8,161 nt of DNA from Cyanobium sp. NIES-981 (GCA_945907085.1 CAMDSS010000077.1:1-8161), one strand, 5' to 3'. Positions 1 to 7,600 are shown, counted from the stretch's first letter. Translations and numbers: made by a program. Notes: generated from the letters alone by a model not told the origin.

Positions 1-269
1 GGACAGGTGTCGATCGCCTCTTGGATGAGCTCGGTGCTGTCACCGTCTTGGCGGATGGCGCGGGAGCGGCCCCAATCCGGTTCCACCACGAAGGTATGGC
101 TGGCCACATGGGAGCAATAGCGACAGCCAATGCAGACCGCCTCATCCACCCAGACAGCTTTTTCGCGCAACGCTCCCCCCAGCAAGGGTTCAAAGCCATT
201 GGGGCGGGGTGCGCTAGCCCCATGGCCCGGGGCAAAGGCCAGGCTGGGATCCGGCAGCAGGGGGTCCAC
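1..269 (-). CDS. 4Fe-4S ferredoxin, N-terminal part (3' end beyond window)
   Basis: This is a small soluble iron-sulfur electron carrier. Reading leftward from a GTG at 269-267, 89 codons are visible before the window ends. Residues 1-38 form a Pro/Gly-rich N-terminal extension. The cluster motif follows as C46-I-G-C49-R-Y-C52, and a fourth cysteine, C89, lies at the edge. The CxxCxxC spacing with a distant fourth Cys is typical of single-cluster 4Fe-4S ferredoxins, and the stretch between (FVVEPDWGRSRAIRQDGD) resembles the cyanobacterial ferredoxin found next to ycf35. The GTG was chosen because an in-frame TGA lies a few codons upstream, no in-frame ATG exists before the cluster, and it starts 2 bases after the ycf35 stop, which implies translational coupling. 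The electron donor and acceptor cannot be read from the sequence. The missing C-terminus may carry further features. Confidence 0.88.
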   Translation of the reverse strand, partial: MDPLLPDPSLAFAPGHGASAPRPNGFEPLLGGALREKAVWVDEAVCIGCRYCSHVASHTFVVEPDWGRSRAIRQDGDSTELIQEAIDTC

Positions 270-271
270 GG

Positions 272-661
272 TCAGACCCAGCGGGTCACTACCAGCTCAA
301 TACTGCCGTCGTTGTGGTCGGTTTGCTCACTCACCTGGAAGCCCTCTTCGGCTGTGGCGGCCAAAATCGAACGCAGGGCGTAGCGCTGGCTGAGCTGGGC
401 TAGAAAGCGCTCCACGGGAACGGCCTGGCTCCAGAGATCCAAATCGGTCACCAACTCATAACTGCCCGTGGCGGGGTTGAGCCGGAAGCCGATGTCGGCC
501 CCATTGCCTTGGCAAACCGCCAACTCAGCCGTGACGGTCTGACCCCGGTAGCCACGCACCTGGAGAGCACCAACTTCGGGAGCATGGCCCAAATCGGAGA
601 GGGCCTCAACCAGCGCCTGGCGGTCGCGAAGTTCGGTCTTGACGGTGGTGAAGTGGGACAT
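272..661 (-). CDS. ycf35: Ycf35 family protein (DUF1257)
   Basis: This is a 129-residue protein of the Ycf35/DUF1257 family, which is found in cyanobacteria and retained in some algal plastid genomes; its biochemical role is not established. The N-terminus MSHFTTVKTELRD and the following L-x-x-ALxDLG-xxP segment (residues 14-28) are characteristic. The middle (about 40-72) looks like a beta-rich domain with D56-I-G-F and YELVTDLDLW, and the C-terminus ends in a V-x-x-W strand. No signal peptide or membrane segment is visible, so it is probably cytosolic. The ATG at 661 is preferred over a possible in-frame start at 733, which would add 24 proline-rich residues overlapping the upstream gene. 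It begins 4 bases after the DUF2997 stop and ends 2 bases before the ferredoxin start, so the three genes are almost certainly co-translated. Confidence 0.9.
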   Translation of the reverse strand: MSHFTTVKTELRDRQALVEALSDLGHAPEVGALQVRGYRGQTVTAELAVCQGNGADIGFRLNPATGSYELVTDLDLWSQAVPVERFLAQLSQRYALRSILAATAEEGFQVSEQTDHNDGSIELVVTRWV

Positions 662-665
662 GGGC

Positions 666-920
666 TCAGGCTGTCGGGGTGCCGTTAGCGGAACTGGGGG
701 GTAGAACTTGAGTAAGGGTGGGAACTGCGCCAAGGGCGGTGCCTTGCTTCACTGCCTTCGGGAGGAACGCCTCAGACGTACTTTGGCGCTGCTGGACAGA
801 TCCAAGTCGGGCCTCAATGCGTTCGGTGAGTTGCTGGCAAGCCTCCCCCTGAACCCCCTCCACGAGCTCTTGCACCCTGCCACCGGAATGGATCCGGAAG
901 CGGATGGTTTGTTGTGCCAT
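666..920 (-). CDS. DUF2997 family small protein
   Basis: This is an 84-residue protein matching the DUF2997 pattern: an N-terminal beta-hairpin (QTIRFRIHSGGRVQELVEG, residues 4-22), then G-E-A-C-Q-Q-L-T (25-32) and a helix ending in IEARLG (35-40). No function is known for the family. The tail after about residue 50 is low-complexity, rich in Ala, Pro, Ser and Thr, and probably disordered; it seems a little longer than usual for this family. The ATG at 920 is the natural start because the conserved core begins immediately after it. It sits 53 bases after the HEAT-repeat gene and 4 bases before ycf35. Close pairing of DUF2997 and DUF1257 genes is a recurring cyanobacterial arrangement, as recalled from general knowledge, and suggests the two products act together. 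Confidence 0.85.
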   Translation of the reverse strand: MAQQTIRFRIHSGGRVQELVEGVQGEACQQLTERIEARLGSVQQRQSTSEAFLPKAVKQGTALGAVPTLTQVLPPSSANGTPTA

Positions 921-973
921 CCCACGCCAAACCAGAGTGCGTCGATGCTAGCGGTGGTTGCCGGCCCTTGAGC

Positions 974-1804
974 TCAAGCCAGCAAGCCTTCCTCCACGAG
1001 CGTCTGGAGGCGTTCCAACACCTCGGGTTGCTCGAGCTGTTCCAAGGCCAAGCGGGCCTCATCGCGCACACTCGATTCCGTGTCATTGAGCATGGCGTGG
1101 AGCAGGCTTTCCACCAAGACCTGCTGCCGCGGTTCCACCAAGTCGGGATACAGCCGCCCCAGGGCCCAGGCGCTGTTCGAGCGCACCGCAGGCTCAGTAT
1201 CAATCCGCAAACTCAACAGCAGCTGGGCCGCGGCGGGATCGGCCTTGGCCGGGCCCGTACTCCCCGCTTCCGCCAAGGAGCTGGCCGCCCAGAGCCGCAC
1301 GGCAGCGATATCCACCTGGAGGGCACGGGTCAGGGGATTGAGCACGGGAGCATCGGGGTAACTCCCCAAGCTCCAGGCCACGGCCTTGCGCACATAGCCG
1401 TTGTCGTCGGAGGCCAGCAGGCCCAGCAGATCTTGAACAGCCAGGGGACTGGGGTTACGGCCCAATGCGTAGACCGCGCTCATCCGCACGATCGGGCATG
1501 GGGCCCCAAGTAACGGCAGCAACAGGGGCAGGGCCCTGGGGTCCCGGTGCTCACAAAAGATGCGTAGCCCCTGCATGCGCTGGTCGTGGTCACCCACCAA
1601 TAAGGAGAGGCCCAGATCGCATTCAGCAGCCACGTCAGCCGCCTCAGGATCGCTGCTATCGAGCGCATCAAGGGGATCGCCCAACAACTCTTGGGCGAGC
1701 TCCTGGGCCAGCACGTCGAGGTCGAGGTAGAGCTCCTGGGGGCTCTCATCGAAGGGGCCCGAGCGCCCAAGCGATGCCGGCAGATTGGGCTGGAGATCAG
1801 TCAC
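974..1804 (-). CDS. HEAT-repeat protein (PBS-lyase-type repeats)
   Basis: This is a 276-residue helical-repeat protein. After an acidic, leucine-rich N-terminal region (residues 20-65), about five HEAT-like repeats can be picked out by their VR-x-x-A-x-x-LG signature: VRMSAVYALG (106-115), VRKAVAWSLG (138-147), VRLWAASSLAEAG (169-181), VRSNSAWALG (207-216) and VRDEARLALEQL (246-257). Such arrays form curved protein-binding scaffolds. The same repeat type occurs in phycobilisome lyases such as CpcE, but nothing here proves lyase activity and no bilin gene is nearby. The start is GTG at 1804-1802. An in-frame TGA lies only three codons upstream and is the stop of the small membrane-protein gene, so translation may be coupled. 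The gene leads into DUF2997, ycf35 and ferredoxin, so a scaffold or assembly role for that set is plausible but inferred. Confidence 0.87.
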   Translation of the reverse strand: MTDLQPNLPASLGRSGPFDESPQELYLDLDVLAQELAQELLGDPLDALDSSDPEAADVAAECDLGLSLLVGDHDQRMQGLRIFCEHRDPRALPLLLPLLGAPCPIVRMSAVYALGRNPSPLAVQDLLGLLASDDNGYVRKAVAWSLGSYPDAPVLNPLTRALQVDIAAVRLWAASSLAEAGSTGPAKADPAAAQLLLSLRIDTEPAVRSNSAWALGRLYPDLVEPRQQVLVESLLHAMLNDTESSVRDEARLALEQLEQPEVLERLQTLVEEGLLA

Positions 1805-1813
1805 AACAGGGGC

Positions 1814-1939
1814 TCAACTGATCGGTGCCGGTGCGGCCATGTCACCAGGCAACCAAATCCGAGCACTCACCGCAAACAGGGCCAAGCCAAACAGCAGCAC
1901 GATGGCCGCTGGCAACAGGGTGGAGCGAAAAAACTGCAC
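1814..1939 (-). CDS. Putative 41-residue single-helix membrane protein
   Basis: This is a short reading frame with a GTG start at 1939-1937 and a TGA stop at 1816-1814. The product begins VQFFRSTLLPAAIVLLFGLA (V read as initiator Met), followed by LFAVSARIWLPGDMAAPAPIS. It shows a basic N-terminus (R5), a hydrophobic helix of about 17-19 residues (8-26) free of charges, then SARIWLPGD and a Pro/Ala tail. This is the expected architecture of a small thylakoid or plasma membrane protein, not of random frame noise. It lies in the same frame as the HEAT-repeat gene, 9 bases upstream, and would be the first gene of that operon. No obvious strong Shine-Dalgarno sequence precedes the GTG. The function is unknown. 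The main doubt is length, since a 41-codon frame could occur by chance in GC-rich DNA. An alternative is that it is a leader peptide. Confidence 0.55.
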   Translation of the reverse strand: MQFFRSTLLPAAIVLLFGLALFAVSARIWLPGDMAAPAPIS

Positions 1940-2016
1940 AGGTCACCATCAGTGCAATCCATTCTGACGGCAAGCCGCCCCCCCCTAGCGTTCGGCTCGA
2001 TGTCTATCCCTTCCCG
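1940..2016. promoter_or_regulatory. Divergent intergenic region with likely promoters
   Basis: These 77 bases separate the start of the leftward operon from the start of the rightward transporter, so both transcripts should begin in or near here. A weak plus-strand candidate is CTGACG (1964-1969) with TAGCGT (1986-1991), spaced 16 bases; both boxes are poor matches to the sigma-70 consensus. The spacer between them includes a run of eight C residues (1978-1985). No convincing operator palindrome or riboswitch was recognised. The regulatory role is inferred from gene orientation. Confidence 0.35.
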
Positions 2017-3336
2017 ATGGCCAGTAGCCCTCAAAGCGAGCCAGCCAAAGCCGCCGTAGCCGCTCCGGCGCCGGGGAGTGAACGGCAACGCTTGGTGGCC
2101 GTGGCCGCCGAGGGCCTGGCCAGTGGGGCGCCCTTGAACATGGGCGGCAAATTGCTGCAGGGCTGGCTAGCCAGCAGTGGCGTCCCCCTGGAGCTGATCG
2201 GGGTCATCCCCCAGCTCGCTGGGCTGCCCTATGCCTTCAAGTTCCTCTGGGCTCCACTCCTGGATCGTTGGCCCATCGCCCGGCCCGATCGCCGCAGGGG
2301 GTGGATGGTGGTGCTGCAGGTCGCCTTGGTGGTGGTCCTGCTGGTGCTTGCCGTGGCCGCCACCAAGGCACCCACGCCAGGACGGCTGGGGCTGATCACC
2401 TTGCTGGCCTTGGTCTTGGCCACCGCCAGTGCCACCCAGGACATCGTGATCGATGCCTATCGAACAGACCTGCTGCCGGAGGAGGAGCGCGGCCAGGGGG
2501 CTGCCACCCACAACTTCGCCTATCGCACCGGCATGTTGCTGGTGAGCTCCGGCGGCTTCCTGCTGGCTGGCCGCTTCGGCTGGCCGGCCGCCTTCGCCGG
2601 TTGTGCCGCCCTGATCCTGGTGGTTGTGCCCTTCACCCTGGGGGCTCCCACCCTTGTGCCGGTGCAGCATCCCGTCACCAGCCTGCGCCAGGCGGTGGTG
2701 GGCCCCGCCCGGGAATTCCTGCGCCGCACAGGTGGGAACCAGGCCCCATGGGTTTTGTTGCTGGTGCTGCTCTACCGCTGGCCCGATGGCCTGCTGGCCG
2801 CCCTCTCGATTGTCTTTCTGAAGCAGGCGGGCTTTAGCGATGCCCAGATCGGCCTCCTCGACGGCGGCTGGGCCATCGCCGCCACCATGATCGGCACCGT
2901 GATCGGCGGCGTGCTGTTCGCCCAGCTGGGCATGAACCGCTGCCTGTGGCTCTTCGCCCTGGTGGGGGCGGCCGGCAACCTGGGCTACGCAGCCCTGGCC
3001 CGCTTTGGAGGTGGCCTACCCGCTCTCATGGCAGCGGTGAGCCTGGAGAACATCTCCAGCGGCATGGTGGGCGCCGGCTTCGTGGCCCTGCTCATGAGCC
3101 TGTGCAACCCGCGGTTTTCCGCCACCCAGTACGCCCTGCTCTCGGGGGTCTACGCCTTCAGCCGCACCCTGCTGGCCCTGCCCTCGGGCTGGCTCGCAGC
3201 CCAGGTGGGCTGGAGCGGATACTTTCTGGCCACGGCCCTGGCGGCCGTGCCGGCCTTCCTGCTCATGGCCAAGCTTGTGCCCTGGAACGGCGACGGCTGC
3301 CGGGGGGCATTTGATCCCCTACGCGATGCCACCTAA
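2017..3336 (+). CDS. AmpG-like MFS transporter
   Basis: This is a 439-residue integral membrane protein of the major facilitator superfamily with about 12 hydrophobic segments. AmpG-family hallmarks are visible: GAPLNMGGKLLQGWL near the N-terminus (37-51), WAPLLDR (78-84) followed by the basic loop RRRGW (92-96), TQDIVIDAYRTDLL (140-153), SIVFLKQAGFSDAQIGLLDG in the second half (264-283), SLENISSGM (342-350) and SATQYALLSG (368-377). AmpG proteins are best known for importing muropeptides during cell-wall recycling; whether this cyanobacterial member carries muropeptides or another solute is not shown. The ATG at 2017 is chosen because the family-like sequence starts soon after it. An in-frame extension to 1825 would run through the divergent promoter region and the small membrane-protein gene. 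The gene is flanked by divergent and convergent neighbours, so it appears to be transcribed alone. Confidence 0.85.
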   Translation: MASSPQSEPAKAAVAAPAPGSERQRLVAVAAEGLASGAPLNMGGKLLQGWLASSGVPLELIGVIPQLAGLPYAFKFLWAPLLDRWPIARPDRRRGWMVVLQVALVVVLLVLAVAATKAPTPGRLGLITLLALVLATASATQDIVIDAYRTDLLPEEERGQGAATHNFAYRTGMLLVSSGGFLLAGRFGWPAAFAGCAALILVVVPFTLGAPTLVPVQHPVTSLRQAVVGPAREFLRRTGGNQAPWVLLLVLLYRWPDGLLAALSIVFLKQAGFSDAQIGLLDGGWAIAATMIGTVIGGVLFAQLGMNRCLWLFALVGAAGNLGYAALARFGGGLPALMAAVSLENISSGMVGAGFVALLMSLCNPRFSATQYALLSGVYAFSRTLLALPSGWLAAQVGWSGYFLATALAAVPAFLLMAKLVPWNGDGCRGAFDPLRDAT

Positions 3337-3352
3337 ACCCAGCCGAACCCGA

Positions 3353-4438
3353 CTAAGCGGCCTGGAGCGTGTCCCCCAGGCGGCGACGCAGCTGGCCGCA
3401 GGCGGCATCGGCATCAAGCCCACGGCTGGCGCGCACACTCACCGCCACATGGCGCCGCTCCAAACCAGCCTTAAAGGCAGCCACCGCCTCTTGGGTAGGC
3501 CGCTGGAATTCCTCCTCCTCGATCGGGTTGTAAGGAATCAGATTCACATGACTCTGAAACCCTCGCAGCAACTGGGCCAGGGCCTCGGCTTGCTGGGGGC
3601 GGTCATTGAGACCGCCCAACAGGATGTACTCAAAACTGACGCGACGGCCCGTGATGGCGACGTAGCGGCGGCAATCCTCGAGCAACGCCTCCAGGGGGTA
3701 GGCATGGGCCGTAGGGATGAGCTCCTCACGCAACCGTTGGTCGGGGGCATGCAAGCTCACCGCCAAGGTGAACTGGGCGCGCCCCAGCCGCTCCAAGGCC
3801 CGTTCGGCCAGGGTGGGCAGGGTCTTGGGTACGCCAACCGTGCTGACCGTGATCTGCCGTTGGGCCATGCCCAAATCCGTGCAAAGGCAGTCGATCGCTG
3901 CGAGCACCGCATCGATGTTGAGCAGGGGCTCACCCATGCCCATGAACACCACATGGCTAGGGCGTTGATCCATCACCTCGCGCACGCTCAGCACCTGGTC
4001 CACGATCTCGTGCACCGCCAACGAGCGCTGCAGGCCCCCCTTACCCGTGGCACAAAAGCGGCAAGCCATCGGGCAGCCCACCTGGCTGCTGACGCAAATG
4101 GTCAACCGATCGGTAGCCGGGATACCCACGGTTTCGAGGGTGAGGCCATCGGCCGTACCCAGCAGCAACTTGGTTGTGCCATCACGGGCCACGCTGCGGT
4201 GCAATTCGCTGGAACGGCCTATCCAATCGCCGCCGCCCTCGGGGGGCTCGGCCTGGAGCTGGGCGCGCCAATCCTTGGGCAAAACGGAAATCGCTTCCAG
4301 GCTGCGGGCCCCTTTGGCGTACAGCCAATCGTGGAGTTGGCGGCCACGAAAGGCCGCCTGGCCTTGGGATTGGGCCCACTGCTCCAACGACGAAAGGCCC
4401 ATCCCCAACAGGGGACGGGCCCCGGATGGGGAGCTCAC
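3353..4438 (-). CDS. rlmN: Dual-specificity RNA methyltransferase RlmN
   Basis: This is a radical SAM enzyme that methylates C2 of adenine 2503 in 23S rRNA and, in characterised members, A37 of some tRNAs. The 361-residue length is normal. The 4Fe-4S/SAM motif is C122-PMA-C126-RF-C129 within SSQVGCPMACRFCATGKGG. The two cysteines needed for the ping-pong mechanism are present: C115 in ICVSSQVGC and C347 in DADAACGQL. The GEPL SAM-binding segment (FMGMGEPLLN) and the N-terminal FRGRQLHDWLY element, typical of RlmN, are also intact. The GTG at 4438-4436 is chosen because it overlaps the hli stop as GTGA. A TTG one codon upstream (4441-4439) or an ATG at residue 13 are alternatives. It is the last gene of the rpoC2-hli-rlmN run and converges on the transporter gene with 16 bases between stops. 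Confidence 0.95.
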   Translation of the reverse strand: MSSPSGARPLLGMGLSSLEQWAQSQGQAAFRGRQLHDWLYAKGARSLEAISVLPKDWRAQLQAEPPEGGGDWIGRSSELHRSVARDGTTKLLLGTADGLTLETVGIPATDRLTICVSSQVGCPMACRFCATGKGGLQRSLAVHEIVDQVLSVREVMDQRPSHVVFMGMGEPLLNIDAVLAAIDCLCTDLGMAQRQITVSTVGVPKTLPTLAERALERLGRAQFTLAVSLHAPDQRLREELIPTAHAYPLEALLEDCRRYVAITGRRVSFEYILLGGLNDRPQQAEALAQLLRGFQSHVNLIPYNPIEEEEFQRPTQEAVAAFKAGLERRHVAVSVRASRGLDADAACGQLRRRLGDTLQAA

Positions 4439-4605
4439 CAAACCAGGAGTCCATGCCCCAGATACCCCTCCACCGCCAGAAGGGCGATGAATCCGAGCAT
4501 GGCCATCCGGCCATTGAAGAGCTCAGTGTGGGTGTGGAAGCCGTAGCTCGGCAACCGGCGCTGGGGCACCGGCGTGCCCAAGCTTGTGGTGGTGGCCTTA
4601 CTCAT
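4435..4605 (-). CDS. hli: High-light-inducible protein (HLIP, one-helix chlorophyll-binding)
   Basis: This 56-residue protein belongs to the Hlip/Scp family, one-helix relatives of plant light-harvesting proteins that bind chlorophyll and carotenoid in the thylakoid membrane and protect photosystem assembly. The diagnostic motif is E28-LF-N31-G-R33-M-A-M-L-G-F39, with E28, N31 and R33 as the chlorophyll-ligand and helix-pairing residues. The hydrophobic helix continues through IALLAVEGYLG. Residues 1-27 are a hydrophilic, stroma-side tail containing YGFHTHTE. The ATG at 4605 is chosen over an in-frame ATG at 4656 because the latter lies inside rpoC2 and adds a non-family Cys/Arg stretch. The rpoC2 stop falls within ATGAGTAA, an 8-base overlap. 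A GGAAGAAGG string (4625-4617) lies about 11 bases upstream as a possible ribosome site. The stop overlaps the rlmN start. Exact Hli subtype is not assigned. Confidence 0.93.
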   Translation of the reverse strand: MSKATTTSLGTPVPQRRLPSYGFHTHTELFNGRMAMLGFIALLAVEGYLGHGLLVW

Positions 4606-7600
4606 CGGTGAGCAGACCTTCTTCCTGCAGACCCTCGAGGGCTGCAGGATCGGCAATCAGCTCTTCTTCCAGGCCTTCTTCCACCACCGGGCGGGTGAAG
4701 GCGGCACTGCCGCTGGCCGTGGCTTCAATGCCATGGCGGCTGCGGGTCGCCACCAGATCCTCATCGGATGGATCGTCGAGCACGGCCATGGAAGCCGAGG
4801 GAGCCGGCATCTCGACGGTGTAGTCGGGACGCAGGTTCTGCATGCGGCGATAGCCCATGCCGTCTTCCTCAAGGATGTCGGGATGGGGACCTGCCTCAGC
4901 CCGGAGCTCCTCTTCGAAACCACTAAAGCCGGTACCGGCAGGGATCAGGCGACCAATGATCACGTTCTCCTTGAGGCCCCGCAGCCAATCGCTCTTGCCC
5001 TCGATTGCTGCCTCTGTCAGCACCCGGGTGGTCTCCTGGAAGGAGGCCGCCGAGATGAAGCTGTCGGTGTTCAGCGAGGCCTTGGTGATACCCAGCAGCA
5101 CCGGGGTGAATTCGGCGGGGGCGCCACCGGTGATTGCCATGGCGGAGTTCACCTGTTCCACCTGACGCAGCTCGATGAGCTCGCCGGGCAGGAGGGTGGT
5201 GTCTCCCGCATCTTCGATGCGGACCTTGCTGGTCATCTGGCGCACAATCACTTCAATGTGCTTGTCGTCAATCGCCACGCCCTGGGACTTGTACACGTTC
5301 TGCACTTCGGTCACCATCCGGAACTGCAGCTTGGAGATCGCCTCCTGGGCCGCATCCATCGTGGGCTTACGGCTGCGCAGATCCTCGAAGTAGCACTCGA
5401 GCAGTTCGTGGGGATTGATCGGACCGTCAGTGAGGGACTCACCCGCATGGACCTGCTGGCTGTCGCTCACCATGACGTTGCGGCCCAACAGGATCGGGTA
5501 ATCGGTCACGACATCGTCGTGCTCAATGACCGACACCGTGGGGTAGTCGTCATCATCACCCTGCTTGATCTGCACGGTGCCGCTCTTGCGGCAGAGGATT
5601 GTGGATTCCCGGGGGCGGCGAGCTTCCAGCAGTTCTTCAATACGGGGCAGACCCTGAACAATGTCACCGGTCTTCTGGCGTTCAAACACCAGCAAGGCCA
5701 GGCTGTCGCCCCGCTGCACCAATTCACCGTCACGGACGTGGAGCACCGAATCGGGCGACACCATGTAGGGACGGCCAAGGCGGATGGTGATGGCGTTGGC
5801 ATCGATGGCTTCCACCTGCCCGCAGCAAGGGGATGGCACACCCTTCGCCAGCAGATCACCGTCGACGATGCGCTGGTCGACCTTCACCCCAGGTTGGACC
5901 GAGCCCAGGTCAATCATGCGGGTATCGGAATCCCGTTCGACGATCAAACGGCGAATCGGCTCGCCCTCAACCTGCTCGGGGATTTGCAGGACACCGTCTT
6001 CCTTGCAAAGGATCTGGGTGGTAGCGACCACGTCGCCCTTCTTGACGCTGATGCCGTCTTCCACCTGGAGGTCGGTGTGGGTGGAACCGTGGCTGGCATC
6101 CGAGAGGGTGTCCCGGCGGACCAGCAGCGACTCAAGAATCGTGAGCTGAAGACGCTCAATCGTCTTGGCGCGCTTGTCGGCCACAGCCTCCACATCCACC
6201 GTCATCTGCGGAGTGGTGTCGTAGGTATCGAGAATCAGCTGGGTGCGCAGAAGTTCCACACCTTCCACCGACTTAATCAACTCACCGTCTTTAAAGGCCA
6301 GGCGCTGGGTGGCCTTCAAGCCCAGGGAAGGACCACCGCTTTGCTTGACGGTGGACAACTCGGGGAGGTGGGCCGCATCAGGAATGGCGTACTCCTCAAC
6401 CGGACGAAGCAGTAGGGCCCCACCTTCAGGGGTATCGACGGCTTCCACGAAGACCATCGCCTCAGCCTTCAGGCCCTTGGCGATCTCTTCGCCCGGATTC
6501 ACCATCTTGCCGTCGGCGAAACGGGCAATGGTTTTGCTGTCGGAAACGAGGTGAAGCTTGCCGGAGCGAACAATGATTTCGCGAAGAATGTCGTTCTTCT
6601 GAGTCACCGTCACGATGCCAGCGGTTTGGCTGAAGATGTCCTTGACAACCTCAGTGCCGGCTTCGATCCACTGACCGTCTTCGATCATCAACAGGGAGAT
6701 GTCCTTGTTGATCTCGTGGGTTTCCTGGGGAATCCACAGGAGGGTGCCGCCCTTGTTCACCTCGTAGCCGTTTTTGGCACTCCGGGCTTTCTTGATGGAC
6801 AGGCCAGGGGCGAACTTGACGGTGCCACCGGTCGTCGTACGGAAACGGTCATCGTTGAGTTCGGCGATGACCTCGCCGTTACCAATCTTGCTGCCAGGAA
6901 TGGTGTTGAGGCGATAGCGAATGTTGTCCTTGCCCTCGAGGTGCCAGAGCTCACCGGAGTGGGTGGATTCGCCCTGCAGCTTGCAGTCCTTCAGGGTGAG
7001 GCTGGCGGTCACGATCTGAACTTCGCGGGAGTCTCCAGCGGATTCACGCAGGCGAACGGCACCGCCGTACTCACTCACCAGCCGGCTCTCCGCCAACACC
7101 TCGCCGGTGGTGACCGCCTTGCTGCCCTGAATCACGGGCAGGGCATTGGGGGGCAGGTTGTAAACGTCGCCGCTGAACACCCACATCCGCCCCAAACGCT
7201 GGGCCTTCAGGGTGATGTTGCCCTGGCGGTCAGTGGATTCCTTGGGCTGGATGGCGTCTTCGTAACTGACCTGACCAGCCAGATCACAGATCACGTCCTT
7301 GGTGGCCTTCTCAACGCTCTTCTTGACGGCCACGCCGGCGGCAATCTGGGCGAGGATCGTGTCAGCCAGGGCAGTGTCACCGTCGGCGACGAACAGAATC
7401 GAGCCGCTGGTGATGTCGATTTTTTGGGGCTTGCCCTTGCCGGAAGGCGTGAGGGTCAAGCTGAAATCCGTTTCAGCCACTTGGGCCTCCACACCGTGGG
7501 GGGTCCGGAAGGCCCGCACCCGGGCCTTGGGACCAAACTCCACAACCCCTTCCAACAGGGAGCGCACCACGCCAGATTCTGCGGTCGACACACCACCGGT

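Noticed and set aside
662..733. 24-residue N-terminal extension of Ycf35
   Set aside because: It overlaps the end of the DUF2997 gene and is proline-rich, whereas the ATG at 661 begins exactly at the conserved MSHF sequence.
1825..2016. 64-residue N-terminal extension of the transporter
   Set aside because: The extension is Pro/Ser/Lys-rich without family similarity, covers the divergent promoter region and opposes the small membrane-protein gene. The ATG at 2017 gives a normal-length protein.
1867..2088. 73-codon minus-strand frame across the divergent spacer
   Set aside because: Its product is Arg/Cys-rich without any protein-like pattern; another frame of the same region (1814-1939) gives a clean membrane helix and fits the operon better.
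3360..3381. Inverted repeat GCCTGG/CCAGGC as an intrinsic terminator
   Set aside because: The stem is only 6 bp, lies within rlmN coding sequence and has no T-tract on either strand.
3275..4546. 423-codon plus-strand frame opposite rlmN
   Set aside because: It lies wholly antisense to a complete, motif-intact RlmN and overlaps the end of the transporter gene; composition is that of a shadow frame.
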